Shown here: piece by piece, positions 11,001-26,542 of the stretch | Numbering within the stretch: position 1 is the first letter of the stretch | Layout: each line of letters begins with the position of its first letter | Assembly: GCA_964030475.1 (NCBI GenBank) | Contig: CAXIPT010000009.1 | Span: 3,893,767-3,957,766, forward strand | From: Tethya wilhelma | Lineage: Eukaryota; Porifera; Demospongiae; Tethyida; Tethyidae | Direction of reading: 5' to 3' | DNA length: 64,000 bases | Made by a program: the position numbers and the translations under genes | The notes under the pieces: model-generated | Database searches by the model: none | Seen by the model: the letters and a program-made list of their open reading frames with translations, nothing else | Told to the model about the DNA's origin: nothing

Positions 11001-14000
11001 TACTGACTCAATCCTATTGATTTACATTATGCTACAGATAATGAGTGGGGAACAGTTTGTAATAATGGATTTGATGCTAATGATGCTACTGTTGCTTGTC
11101 GTCAAATCGGATTTGAAGGATATGTGTTCTTCAGCACAATGGGAGTGGAAGACTTTGGGTATGTAATATTCTGTATAGATATACATAATATTAGATACAT
11201 TAGTGTCCTACAATTTATGTACTAACTTAGTCTACGTTGGAAACATCATGGAGCAAGCCTGAGCAAACTGGGATCATGCATTGCTAGCTGGCTGAGAGTC
11301 AGGGAATTCAGACTGAGTAGCAAAATTTGTGCAGGTCGGGGGTAGTTTCTGCTAGTGTGCATGCTTCACTGATCAAGTTTAGCATTTGCTACTATAGGTT
11401 TGACCATGCAATATTTACGAAGCAGGAACCAACCATTTCACAAAATTTCGATCCCACATTGTCCTTTATATGTGTAAATGGAATTACCGCAAGTCTTCGC
11501 CCATATGTGCATGCGCATCCTATGTGGTTTAATTTTTTACAGTTGTTCGTTCAATTTGGTCAACGGCGTGACTGTTACTTCAATATTTCAACATTCCTAT
11601 GGGACTTGCTCAGGCTCACCCCAATTAGTAGATCATGCATCGATTGTTTGCGAAATGTAATATGCATTGATAAAATTATGAAGATACAATATACCGTTTA
11701 TATATCTCCAAATTTTTGTGGCACAAAAAGTTCTTGAAAAGTTTGCCTTCACTGTTTGAACTAATTTTCATGAATCGCAATCTCTGAAATTATATTGCTG
11801 ATATATAGTTTTCTAAATTTTCATGATATACAATAAATCACAAAATTCACGAAAATATTGCGCCACGAATTTTGTGTAAAAGTACAGGCCGTCTATTTGA
11901 TAACTATGTTACAATAATTAAGGTGTATAATCCTCTCGTACACTTGCTTAGCATAGCACATGAGCCAGACTCTGCACTGTCAGCATGCAGATCGTAGTGC
12001 ATGTGGTTTTGCTGTTATCAAAATTGACAAGTGATGCAATGGCTTCACCTCCAATAGGACTAAAGTACTGTTGGAGTTTACATAATAACAATTAAGCTGT
12101 GACCATGCAATTAAATGGTCTGAGAAATTCCTGGACCCCATATATAGATAGATAATTCATTGCAAAAGGCTATAGTTTCTGAGATCTGAGGCTTTTATGC
12201 TTCTCTGAGCACTTAACTTCGAAACTGCAGCCATCAATCCTGCCCTGTATAATTGTGCATTATCTAGAAATACAGTGGAGTTTGAATCATGGACTCAAAA
12301 GGAACTAGCTGCTAGTCAGACTCTTCACATCAAATTTTACGATAATACCGATTCATATGAACGATCGTACCCTCCATTTTGACCCTTTAGCTGTCGTTCT
12401 TTGTTCAGATAATTTAGTAACAGGTAGACAAACAGACACACAAAATGACTACAGTAACTGTAATCCTCTGCACGCGTGCTATACACACGTGCTGAAACTT
12501 AATTATACATGAGGCAATTCATATAAGGTCTATCTCTCTTATTGTTATAATTACTAGCTATCACGCACACTAAGGATTTTTGTATTTTGATTAAAATTTT
12601 GCAGCTATGTTCCAGCTCCCAGTGGTGTTCCTATCTGGCTCTCTGATCTTGGCTGTACCTCCTCTGATACAACACTGGAGAGATGTCAACACAGTGGAGT
12701 GGCCAACAATGATTGTGACCACAGCAAAGATGTTGCATTATCCTGTTATGGAGGTATAAATATAGTCTCAAAACATTGGTATCTGTGGCGGATCTATAGG
12801 GTTTTGAATAGAGGGGTTCTAATCAATGTGCCTGGCTTCACCCACTTCTGGTCGTAAAAGCTCCACCCCTTTACCGTGCAGGTATAGCTAAAATTTTGCC
12901 AGAACAAGGCCTAAATGGAGAAAAAAACGGCAAGAAAGAGTCGGAAACTATATTATTGTTCATGAAAGACTGATATATTCAGTGGACATTTTGAGTTGCT
13001 TTTGGTTGGGGGTTCCAGCAAGCACTTTTCCAGTCCCCACAGTTAGTTTCGTATAATGCAAAGTCTCAGCTGAAAGAGGTGTTCCATGGAACCCTAGGAA
13101 CCACCCTAAATCTGCCACTGGGTATATCTATTTTTCTCTTTCTGCCACAAGTTACAATCACGACCTTTTCCATTTTCCATGGAAATAGTCCTAGAACTAC
13201 ATGACATCTATAGGCTGTTTGAAAACTGGTTCGTAAATTTGAAATTAAATATAAAATCCCTTTACAATTTCAACGACCATGCATTGTCATATCCAGAATA
13301 CAACTGTGGGTGTTGATGGTACATGTACAGTGCCCAAAATTTTTGGATTAATTGTTACAACTTTTGAATCATATGCATGAGCGAAATAACTAAGTGATTA
13401 CTTTTTCTCTTGTGTATAATTTTAGCTCAACATAATTATTTTATGCATTGTGTATAATAGTGGGAAATTTTTCGTGTTTTCGTATTGAATGGAAAAAATT
13501 ATCGTAACTGCAACTCAGTAACAACCGAAAGTAATATATTAATAATTATCATGATCCATCCATTCCAGCTCTTTTTCTGAAAAACACTGGACAAAAGGAT
13601 TAAATTTCCTTATGTTTCTTAGATGCTTAAATATGCATGTATCAGCCATTATTCCAAGGTAGGAAATCCAATATTTCTAAGGAAAATTAAGTATCGTATA
13701 GGCAGAAATATTGACGGTCTTAAAATTTGATGGTATGCTCTGCAAAAAGTAAAATTAAAATAATGATAAATTTAAATTGTGCATGTGCATAGTGCATGCA
13801 TATACAGTGGCCAAAATCTTGGATTTCAATTTGACCATTTTGACTTTGACCCTCAAATCATCAAATTAAATCGCCGGCAATAAAGATGGCCAATATACTG
13901 AGTTCAAGTAACATTTAAACTTTTTGTCCATGCAGTGTAAATTGTTGATAACCCATTTCAAGGCTCTATAAATCTGCTAAGCTGCTTTCCATGCAGCTTC

Positions 14001-17000
14001 AGTTGAATGGCTGGCCAACATATAACTTTTACACATTCTCCAGTGATTCCCCCAAGAGGGATAGGAGAGTGCTCATCCCACCTTTCAACTAGCTCCTTCC
14101 CACACAAATACATATAATAAGTAGCAAAAATTTCAAAAAGTTAGTAGCGTATAATAGGAATGGGCAATGCAGTAAAAAGTACTGGAACAAGGCATGTCTC
14201 AATTTCAGCACATGACTACTTCATTTTCATTTTTGATCCCTCAATTATTATAGTAAATGGTTCAAGAATTATCTGTCGATGAATGATAACTTACTCAGCA
14301 ACGTTAACATGCAGTATCACATATTCAATGGTTCAAATTCCTGCCAATCTTATCACTCGGCTAAACAGTGGAATAATGTATAGCAGACAGAATTAAATTA
14401 TCAGCCAAGACTTGAACACACACAAAAAAAAATGAAATAGTCGTGTGCCGAAATTGAGACATGTCTTGTTCCAATACTTTTACTGCACTTCCCATTCCTA
14501 CACTACTAATTTTTTGAACTACTTGTTCATTCACTTTTTTCAACACTACAGTGTGAAGACTATTAGAGACTGGTTATAGTTCCTACAAAAGCTTGAGTAG
14601 CAGCTTTCATGCATTATAATACTAGAGTAACTAATACGCATGCGGGCGCTAAATACCTCGTGGATAAATAATAACCTTTGAACTCTACCTACAAGAAGAT
14701 TGCTACGTTGAGGTACATAAATTTATAAGCTAAGTTTTAAAGCTTTCTAGTTTTTTTAAGCATATTTATGATGAAAACGAGTATCAAGGAATGCAGTTCC
14801 CTTGAAAAGGATTTGCCTTGTACTGTCAAAGTTGGCTCAACACTTTCATGGTTCTGGAAAGAAACAGTTTGAAACCGTGCTCAAGTAAGTCAGTTAGTAC
14901 GTAAGTAAGTACGTACGTTAGAAGAACAAAAATGGCACTATTGTGGCTTCCCACTAGCACTTTCTATGAGTGTCCAGTGAAGTTTCTGCAAGCTTCAGGC
15001 CTTGCATGTAGTTAATAATCTGTTGGGGAGAGCCTTTGAGCAAGGCTAGGGCTTAACTTTGTTTTTGCTAGATTTTTATGATGATAAACATTTTGTATTG
15101 GGTCTATAAGACATGTGGCCCATTCCTACTATACGTACTACCATATGTATGATTAACCCTTGGTGCGCATGCGCACCATGCAAGGGTTAGTAGTCCGGTT
15201 GCACGTAAGGTAAAGAATGTTAATGAACTGTTATAATTGAACGTGACACAATATGACATCACGACTAGATGCTCTGGATGCTGAAAAAAAATATATTGAG
15301 TTAATGGAGAAATTCTGAGCGTGTGGTTTAAAACTTGGGCCAACTGCTAACTGTACTATATATTCTAGATTAGTGAATATAAGCAGAAACTAGACTCTTC
15401 AACACACATTTTGGTGATTGTCTGGCAAGAAAAGACGCAACTACCTATAAGTTACAACTATTTAGAAATTAATATGTGCTATAAGTAGGAAAGTAATTGT
15501 TGCTTCTTTTCTTGCCAGACAAAGACCAAAATATGCGTTAAAAAGTGTAGTTTTTGCTTATATTCGCTAATCTAGAATATACGGTATAGCTATAGCGGTA
15601 GGCGTGAGTTTCAAATCCTGAGCATCAAGTTGTGACGTCACAGATCGGGTAGTATGCCTGTTTTAAATTCCTTAGCTCTTGGACTATTACGGTATAGTCG
15701 TTTTGTCCGTGTATGTGTTAATTTGTTTCAACGGTTCACTCTACCATATAGCTGGAAATATTGATTTTCATGAAATTTGACAGTTTGCTCGATCCGCGGA
15801 ACATAAAATAGAAATATTTAATGAATTTAAATTTCATGATTTGCCCGTGCGCACTGTACATGCATCTACAGCAGCCAAAATATTGGTGGATTTATTTGAC
15901 GATTATACTTTGACCGTCAAACAGTAAAATTAAAATCATCGTGAATACATTTTTGGCTATACAGTATATCTCAAGAATTGCACTTGTCCTGCATGGGTGC
16001 TGCTTTCTAAGCATTATCATCAAGTTAGTGCTCGAGCACCCTAACTGAGCACCATGCAAGGGTTGGGCACCTTATCCTAGCTTTGTTGGGTTATGTGATA
16101 ATTAATTGCTATCTTTATTTTCTTATAATTTAGATGGCTCTCTTAGACTAGTCTCATCATCCTCAACCTATGCTACTAGTGCTGGTCGTCTAGAGGTATA
16201 CCTCAACAATGAATGGGGCACAGTCTGTGACGAACATTTTGATTTTGTTGATGCTGATGTTGCTTGTCATCAACTGGGATATTTAAGTGTAAATTCAGGA
16301 GAAAATGGTTTTGGTAATGCCCTTAGGCTGGGGTAAGTTCCATTACACTGAAAAATTTTATTGTATAGTTGACACTCTATACATTGATGAAATTGGAATA
16401 GTTATAACTCCACAAAGTGTCGCTATTGGGACAATCTCAATAATGACAGCCTTACTGAAGATCAAGTCACTATTGGGATATTTCCTTATTATATATAACA
16501 AGGAGTGGGGCTCGCTTCGCTCGCCCACTCCTTGTTTGTGTATGTTTATAGGATCAGTTACTATAACTCAAACAATAGTAAGATAAAATTGATGAGCAAA
16601 TTAAAGCTATTGTGTATATAATAAATATTCTTCTATGGTCAGTTGGCTTAGAATAGCTTTTGCAGTTGAAGCAACACACAACAATCACATCAATACTGGC
16701 ATAAGCAATTGGAAACTCATAGGGAAGCAATGCTGCATGTGTACATGCCCTGCTTAGTGCCACTTTGCTTTGGTCAGCTCAGCAATTTACCTCACTACGT
16801 GACGTCACAAACGACCCTTTTCCGACTTCCGCCATTTTTGTAATCAGCTGGCAAAGAAACTCGTTATCTGGCTAGCTGTGTTTTGTGTACAGTGACAGAG
16901 AAGCAGACTCCTAGAAGCAAAAGTTTTCCCCTCGCTACGCTTCTTTTGTGAAAGATTGGCTTCTCTATCACGCTTCTTTGTCGGATATATACGCCACTGG

Positions 17001-20000
17001 TAAGCCTTGTCAGCGATCTCAAAAAAAGTTAGCCTTACTTGTAGCGCCTGTGATTCTATCCTAGGCTAGTACTATCTAAGCTAGTTCTCCAGGCACACTT
17101 TTTATAGCTTGCATTTTTCACAGTCCAAAGAAAAAGTGGCGTTTTAGCTCGAGGTCGCATCACTTCCGGTGACCCTCCGTTACACACACACACACACACG
17201 GACAAAACTTTGCTTATAATATGATAGTCAAGTTACTAGCCGTTTTACCCAGAATGCTCTTTTTCAACAGCTACTGTAACAGTTTTATCATTAGAAAGGC
17301 ATGGATTCGTAATTTTGATCCCCAATTCCAAGCAGCATTTAGTTCGATAATCTAAATAATAATTATTAGTTTTTAAAATAATATATTATTATGTTTAGGT
17401 ACAGTCCTGCTTCCTCAAGTGTACCCATATGGCTGACATCTGTTAATTGTTCATCATCATCAAGTTCTTCAATCGTGAGGCAATGTGACCATAGTTCAAC
17501 TACATCAAGTTGTAGTCACGTTCAAGATGTTGCAGTTTCATGTTACAGTAAGTACACACTATAGTACTTTCAGTAGGCATTTTCATGTCAAACTTATCAT
17601 GATGTTCATTGTTTTCAGCTGATTCAGCACCTCTTCGATTAGTTTCAACTGAAGGAACATCTCCTGACTCAATTAATGCCGGTGTGTTACAGATATTTCT
17701 GAATGATCAGTGGGGAACTGTTTGTAATTACCATTTTGAGTCCATTGCTGCTACTCTTGCCTGTCAGCTGCTTGGATTTGAAGGATATATATATTTTTCT
17801 ACTTATCCAAGTGTACTTCGAAGTTTGGAGTAAGTATATGTTCAGTGTGGAATGTATAAGAATGCTGATGAAGGGCTTAACTTATTTGGCGAATAATTCG
17901 CCAATTTGCAAAATTTACCTGCTATATACAGCTAGTCATGAGTTGCAAAAGAAGCGGGCTTAAAAGTGTTAGTATATACTTGCTCTGATCGATGAAACAA
18001 AATTCACTGACTTGTTATCGTTCCAACGTTTGTCCTAGCTAATGTTTGTCCTGTTCTACCTAAAAGTATGTATCAATTCTCACCATTTGCATTTAGTAAG
18101 TATCACTGAGTTAACTTTGAGGAAAACTATTACCTTAATTTCATACTAATAAAGCTAGTAGTAAGACTTAGTATAGTAGGAATGAGCCATAATTATGCCC
18201 CGTAGACATATATATATTCCGTATAGCAGATGAATTTGGTGGGTTTAATTTTGACAAATTCAGTTCCAAGCTCAATTTTAGAAGTGAAAACATGCTCTAG
18301 TTACAAACAACGAACCTTGCGAGCTTTGAAACTGCAGTAGTAGGACAGTATAGAGTCTTTTAGTACTAAAAACTGCTAGAGCTAGCATTGCCTGCACGTT
18401 GTTTCTGTTTTTGAATTGGTAATGATCATCACAATTTGCCAATTCACCAAATTTAATTCAAGGCTTGCCCATTTTACCTAGCCTCATTCCCAGGCTCCCT
18501 GCCTACCTTACATGTAAGGAAAGTGGGAGCCTGGTCTCTAATTTCACGTGAGCCAAGGAAATAATAATTGCGTGGGTGAAGCATTCCATAATATGACGCA
18601 ATTCCTAGTCCACCTACATGGTGTTTTTTCTTTTTCAGAGCTAGTACTCAGTACCGTAGAATTTTATCTACTGGAGAGTTAGAAGTCGATCTTTGACTGC
18701 TTTAGCCATGGAGCAAAAGGTTGAAAGAAATAGTTACAATAGTTTTCTTGTCTCAGGAGACTTCTAAGAGGCTGGGATGATGGATGCTGCAGTCCTGCAC
18801 ACTCGATCTCAACAGTTGCCTCAGCTGAGAAGCGAAGGGTTTACCAGCTAAATAAAATGTGTTGGTTACACTAAGCGTCTGTCATCTCTGTCTTTGTCTG
18901 AGCTACCACTCCGTTGGTATCAGGAAGCTTTATTCAGTGGTAGGGAACCAGTCAGCTCCTCGTATCAGGCAACGAGATTAAGAAAAACATCAAAACTTCA
19001 TTTGTATTTCTGCGTGCTTGTACAGAACCATAGACACAGCTAGTCACTCCTGGAGTCCATATGATTTATCTATGGCCTACTGGGCCATATTTAAGCATTA
19101 TAATATCTATGACTGAGCTAGCTAGTAAGAATTGTGTGGGCATGCAATTGCATGCGCAAATTTACGTATAGTTTTGTATCCTGCCCACGTTCAATTTTCA
19201 CCTGTCTAGCACACATCTACACTTTATATAGGCTCACGTGAGATTAGCAACCAGGCCCCCCCTTTCCTTACTTGTAAGGTAGGCGGGGAGCCTGGGACTG
19301 AGGCTACATTTTACCCACTATATGTTATAATGCAACGTAAAAATTGTGATGATAAAATCCATAGCAAAACATTAATTCTTCAAACTTATCCAAAAAATCC
19401 CTTAGGCAGGTTACTAACAGCATTATGTATGCAAGGCCTACAAAGTTCACAGGAACTTTCTGAGCTGTTTCTTTGTTAAAACTCTTCGAGCTACCCTTTA
19501 CCTTCCACTGTATTTAGTCGTCAATACTGTTAGCAACTGCTAATTAAATTGTGCTAATTTATGAGCAAACAGCAGGCCATTACCTAAAGGAATTTCTGCA
19601 TATGACTATTTCTATACTTCAAAGTCTTATAATCTCCCACTGTTAGGTTACCTTCATGCCTGCAAATACTTAACTAAAATGATGGCCCTAAATTTGCATT
19701 TATTTATTACTTGGAGTCTTATAGTCCAAATTAGAATTCAGCGTAAATTTGGACATACTGTGACTATATCTTTCGCCTATCTCTCGCATTTCTTTCCCAT
19801 TTCATTTCCCAGTCCCATTCATAAAGCTATATTATACGTACAGTAGTACGTGTATAGTAGAAATGGGCAGAATGTCCCATATAGACACGATACAAAATGT
19901 TAATTATTATAAAAATCTATAACAAAACAAAATTAAGTCTTCAAACTTGCTCACAGTCTCTCACTGACAGATTATACCAATTGCATGCAAGGCCTAAAAT

Positions 20001-23000
20001 CCACAGAAACTTTCCTCAGCACTCGCAGAGAGAGCTAGTCGGAAGCCACCATATAGTGCCATTTTTGTTCATCTAACTTACTTACGTATACGTATGTACT
20101 TCCTACTGACTTACCTGAAAAGCATTTCCAGAGAACCAGAGAGTGATGAGCAAACGTTGACAGCACAAAGTAACTCCTTTTCATGTAGGTACTGCATTCC
20201 TTGATACTCATTTTCATCACAAATAAGCCTAGACATAAACTATAGAAATTAAGCTTTGAAACTTAGAGTATAAATTCACATACTTCAATGTAGCTATCAT
20301 CTTTGTAGGTAGAGTTCAATGGTCATTATTTATCCACGTGACATTTAATGCACATGCACATTAGCTGCTCTAGCAAACCCTATAGGTACTGTTACAGTAG
20401 CTTCTTCTCAGATAACTCAAGCTTTTTGTAGGGACTAACCAGTCTCTGATAGTAGCTTCACTGTAGGAAGTGAATGAACAAGTAGAAAAATTTCAAAAAA
20501 ATAAATAAGCACATATAGGAATGGGCAGTGTTGTAAAAAGCATTAGAACAAGGAATGGTCTCAATTTCGGCATATATGACTGCTTCATTTTTTGTGCCCA
20601 AGTCTAGTTCAAATTCCTGCCAATCTTATCGCTTGACTAAAAAGTGGAATAAAGTATAATAGCATGCAGGATTAGATTAATATCAGCCAAGACCATTAAT
20701 GTGATAAAAATTAATGTGATACTGATAAGCTCTTCAAGTACTGTAACAGATCATTCTTTGAACCATTTACAACAATAATATAGCTATGCATGAGGGATCA
20801 AAAATGAAAATGAATTAAGTAGTCATGTGATGAAATTGAGACCATTCCTTGTTCCAATGCTTTTTACAGCGCTTTTTACAGCACTACCTACTATACACAT
20901 GCATGCTTTTTTTTTTTGAAATTTTTACTACTTGTAATTATAGGATCTATTATAATATTACAATAATTATAAATCATAAGTTATACATATTTTTGCCCAA
21001 AATTTAGGGCAGAAAATGCATGCGGGTTATTTAATAGACATCAGACATGCTAAATTTAGGACAAAGCAATTAATTATTGTGGCTACATAATTATAATGTG
21101 ATCCATGCATGCCTTAAAAATTATACAAGTGGAATTAATCATCGACAAGCACTTTCCTCTCATGTACCCCTGACTAGCCCAGACTATAGCTAAATTATTC
21201 AGATCTTGTACAATCATCATTATGCATGTAATAGGCTAATGGCAATGTTATTGTGGCAAAATCATCTCTCCTCCTCATTTTCAACCTCTAATAGTCTAAG
21301 AGTGTGCCAGGGTGGTGTTCTTTCACCTATCCTCTTTGCCATTTATCTTGACGATCCTATATAGCTGAACTTGAGAGAATTAAGTGGTGTTGGCTGCTTT
21401 TGGAAGCACCATTATGTTGGAGTACCATGCTATGCTGATGATATAACTCTACTTGCTCCCTCCCCAGCTGCACTCCGATGCATGCTTGATGTATGCCTTG
21501 TTTTTGCTAGCAAGCATAATTTGCTTTTCAATCCTGATAAAACTCAGTTGGTCAGGCAGAAGAACAGACAACAAGGTTAACTCTTACCCATAAAACTGAA
21601 TACTACATGGAGAAACATGATCAGGAGATGTGAAAAACCTGTCATCTTTGCCATATCCTTACTCACAACCTCTGTGATGATGAAGATATCTCTGCCATCA
21701 TCAAGGACATGTGCAGGAAGGCAAACTATGTGTTGCATGTTTTCTCTTGCTGTGACCCTTCTGTATAAAGACTTTTCTCCTTTTTAGTTTCTGCTTATCT
21801 TTATATGGCAGTGCTCTTTGGAGGTTATCATCTCCTAAGTTAAAGGACCTTGAGGTTGCTTTTATAATAATATTCTAAGAAGGATTTGGTCCTTGCCTCC
21901 GCATTGTCACACTGCTATCCTCCACTCTGTGTCCTGTCTCAAGAGTATGTACAACACTATTTTGATGAGGTCATGACAGCTTCTTTTTTCTGCACTGAAG
22001 CTCAGTGGCGTATCCGGGATTTCAGTCATGGGGGTGCTGATACAATGCGGGCACAGAGCAGCCGAAAATTTTGGGGGTAACCACGCCACTTTTGGGTCAT
22101 GTGAGCAAAATTATTAATAGTGAATCCAATTGCGCCAGAGATGGCACTGTGTTCTGCATTGTTTTGGCCTTTTCTCCAATCTTATGTAAAAAAAAAATTA
22201 CTCTTGAAAGTCAGTTTAAAGTCTTATCAGCGTATATTTTATCTATTTCAAGCAAATTTTATTGAGCTGCGCTTGTCTTGAGCGCTGTTTTTAAGCGATG
22301 ACGTCATTATTTTCTGAGCTAGGGGTGTGCTCAAGTACCCTGAGCACCATGCTGGATAGGCCACTGAAGCTACCCCCAGTTATCAGTGATCTCTACAGGG
22401 TCAGCTCAGAGGCTGTTTTCACTGCTATTGGCTATAATATTCAACATGGAAATAAGCATTTTAAATTTTACACTGTTAGTGATCAGTTATGTGCTGACTT
22501 TATTCGAACCGCTCATCTGAATCCATCCTTGAATGCTAATCTAGACTCTGACATTGTATCCTATGTGTTCTGTTTAACATTACTATAATGATAAATTTCT
22601 ATCTTTTTACTATACATAATATGTGTTAGTGTTGTTTGCTCCTCATGTTGGAGTGTTGAATTACAATTACAATTATAATTATAATTATTGTGTAATTATA
22701 TTATTATTGTAGTTATAGTAAACGATTGCTTGGAAGAAGCAATTGGCTGCAGGGCATCAACTGTACAGGCTCTGAAACTGGACTAGAAAGATGTATGTAC
22801 CAGAGTTTTTATGGTTGTAGAACTGAACTTGGTGTAGCGCTATCATGTTATAAAGGTAAGTTTAAGATAATTGTGGTATGTCTTGAAATTAGTTGATTAA
22901 ACTATAAAATGATTGAAATTAATAAAATACAGTAGAGCTGAAGATATTGACAAGGATTTCAATCTGACCATTTAATGATCAAAATTGAAATTGTCAAATT

Positions 23001-26000
23001 AATTTTATTTAACTTTATGCAGTACAAATTATTTTCACTATTAATGTTACCTGCTATATAGTATTGATTATTGAGGAACTGCATGCATATGTCGATTATA
23101 AATTACAATAGATGAATCTGTAAGACTTGTGTCATCATCTTCCATGTACAACACCAGTGCTGGTCGTCTCGAGGTATACCTCAACAATGAATGGGGCACA
23201 GTCTGTGCCAATGGTTTTGATGCTGTTGATGCTGATGTTGCTTGTCGTCAACTGGGGTACACTGGTGTGTTTTCAAGAGGAGACGATTCATTTTTAGGAA
23301 GTGTTGATGAACTAGGGTATGCAGCGTAATTTTGTTTGAGTTAGGCATATGAAATGCTTGATATTGCATGTCTGACAATAATTATTATAATAATTATTGT
23401 AAGAAAATGCACCATCACATTGTGGGGCAAGCTTGAGCGAGAGTTTCTTTTAGCTTCAATAAACTATCTGAAATAACATTAAGATCTTAAGTTGAGCACC
23501 TTGAGTATTTTCCATTTCTGAATGCGTACAATGTGCTTCTTGGATGCCATTGAATTAATTCTTAGCTAGCTGATGCACTCGAAAAAAGGGATGGATGTCA
23601 AGGTTTTTTCCAATGTTTTTTTTTATGTTTACAGGTTTACTTCTGCATTGCCTGTGGTTCCTATTTGGTTGAATGGTGTTTCTTGTAGCAGTTCTGTTTC
23701 AAACATTACACTTGTTGGATGTGAACACAGTCCTGTGTCAAATAGTTGCACCCATTTCACAGATATTGCAATAGGCTGTTCAGGTATCATCTATATCATG
23801 GACTAAGTACAATGAACTCCTTGTTCATTTCCAAAAATAACAAAAGGTTTTAAATTAGCTGTGTGGGAATGGATATATATGCATGTATGGGTGTGCATCT
23901 TGCCAAAATGAGGGTTAACTATAGTACTGTTTGCACATGAATAATCAATCTTGATCCCTTATCATAATTATATTAGTTTAAAATTGGACTTGGCTTATTA
24001 GAATTGTTCATTGTAAATTTGTAGTATTCACATTTTCTATAACTCGCCTTTCAAATTACCCATGCACATACACGCCACATTATGGCACATGCACACGCAC
24101 ACACACACAAAATATAGCTTTGGAGTCTGTGTCAACTGATTTTTTTCTGTTTGGTGACAGAGTGGGTGATATGACGAAAATATCTTTTTATTTTTATCCT
24201 TATCATGATAATTTTCGATCTTCACAACTGGTTTTATTAGCAACACAATTCAAATTTTATGGTGAATATGAGGACACTTTATATGTAAGTTTGTATCCCC
24301 TGTGGTTACAGGGTACAGTGTGGGTAATGAGCTACAAAACAATGTATCCTATACGAAGCTGTTGCTCTAGCTTGAACACATCAATAATAAAGTCACCACT
24401 CCAGATCCAACTAGTAAAAATGATCAACGCCTGCATGCATGCATGGGATTACATTTAGTTTTACTTGCAATTGTGTGGGAGAGCCTGGTTTATGAAACTT
24501 ATGCAATACCTGATACACAACCAGCTTGTTGCCTGATATACCGTGCAACTATTTTCTTTTTATTTCTGATACATGGTTAAATGGAGAGTATTTAAGTTAT
24601 GATGTGAGATTTTGGCAATAGTTTTGTTGCTTATTACCCACACTGTACCCTGTAACCTTAATGCGTGACTTGTATTTTTATGCACACTAATGAAAGATTA
24701 GCATTATTCAGTTTGACAGAATTCATTAACTATAGATTTACAACAATGGAATACTATCATTTCGAGGAAATTCTTATGAGTTTCATTACAGTCGACCTAG
24801 AAGCCTTACTGCACTGGGTCAGAGATTGCCTCTGATTGTACCGCTTTGGAGCTTTGACGAATACTACCTCGGCTCTTCCCTGACAGGAGAAATATTTTAT
24901 CGACAAACCAATGACACTAATTCCCTTCAGCATACTGAAAATCTTATTCAACAATACCTTCCCTCGTTTGGCTCATTTAAACCAACCTACCTATTTATTT
25001 GTACGTGGTATCGTATTTCAAGAGTTTTTACATAAATGAGGTAAGCATATTAATATGCTTGTGCATGCAATGGATCAACAATAATAATTAATTAATAATA
25101 ATTTTTGTTATCAGTAGAACATTGTAAAAAGGCTAAAATATTTATCTCTCATAAGAATGGAAGCCTTTTCTCCTTCTGATAATTTTGAGTATCCAAGTAG
25201 GGAATACTTTCTAACAAGTTAAACTTACCTATATAATTCTTAGATCTTCTGATCATCACCGCTTTTTGCAAAATGTACCCATGAACAGCTTTTGTTTACA
25301 TGTACTATGTGGCTACTAACTGATTAGTCAGAGCATGGTTTTTAACGATTATACAGCTTCTGTCTACTGTAACAATGGTCCACCTAAATAATACAATTGT
25401 TTGTGCATTTCAGCTTGAAGTTTTGTAAAAGAGGAGGTTGAAATTTGACCATTTTTATGCTGCAGACCAGCTGTCCCATTCCTTAAGTCACTTAATTGAG
25501 AGGGCCTGGAATTACACACCTATAGGCTCCAACTTTTTCCAGGGACCGAATGACAAAGTGGACGTCACACCCACAATTTTCAGTGACCACACCCTAAATG
25601 CACCAAAAAAATTAGCTTAAACTGAATTCCACTGCGTTGCTACATGAAAGTATCTGGACTGAAGCCACTTTTAGACCCTTAGAATGCTAAATCAGCAACC
25701 ACGAACAGTTTGTAGCTTGTATACAAGTCAAAGACCAGCTGTTTTTGTAGTGCATTTGATGAATTTTTGTTAGTTTTTTCTGCTGCATGGCCACATCTAG
25801 GACATTTTGGAGTGTTTTCTCGGACCAGGACAATGTTCACAAATCCAGGACAATTGCAGCCTATGCACCCTTTTTTTCCCGTCCAATTTGTCAAAAGGGT
25901 CCCACATTATGTTTAGCTTTATTCAGTCTACAGGGAGTCTCAACATTTACCATTGATTATGTAACATTATTGCTACAGAATTGTATATGTAATGAATGAT

Positions 26001-26502
26001 GAAAATTTCTTCTGTGGCAGTTATTACTACCTGTGCAGGCTCACAACAAAGTCACCAAATTTTTTTTTTATTTCGGTCACTGGATCACTGACCATAATAT
26101 AGCTATTGGGTATTTACCAATAGATATAATATTACAGCCATGCACTTCATATGTGTTCAGAGTCCAACAAACAGGTCATAAAAACAAGCAAAACCAAGCA
26201 CTTAATCAAATTCACAACTCAAAATTAGCTTACTGTGGTTCATGGCTGCAATAGCCACTAAGCAGAATCAGACTTTCATAATCTTATCCTTGTGTGACCT
26301 GCACCATATGCATGTAGTGACAGGTCATTAACCATTGGAGCCTGTGTGTGTGTGTGCATGCATGCACACTATAATACTATAGAGGCTGGAGTGAGTTGAG
26401 TTAGGCTTGGCTTTCGGTAGTTGTATCATCTGTGTGCTTGAAACAGAATCACCTGAACAAACTTTCAGATGGCTCTCAGTTGAGATATAGAGGAACAAAA
26501 TT

Positions 26503-26542
<40 letters not shown>

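Noticed and set aside
11327..11737. 136-codon ORF in an intron of SRCR 1
   Set aside because: It lies within an intron, has no recognisable domain, and contains another overlapping ORF in a different frame.
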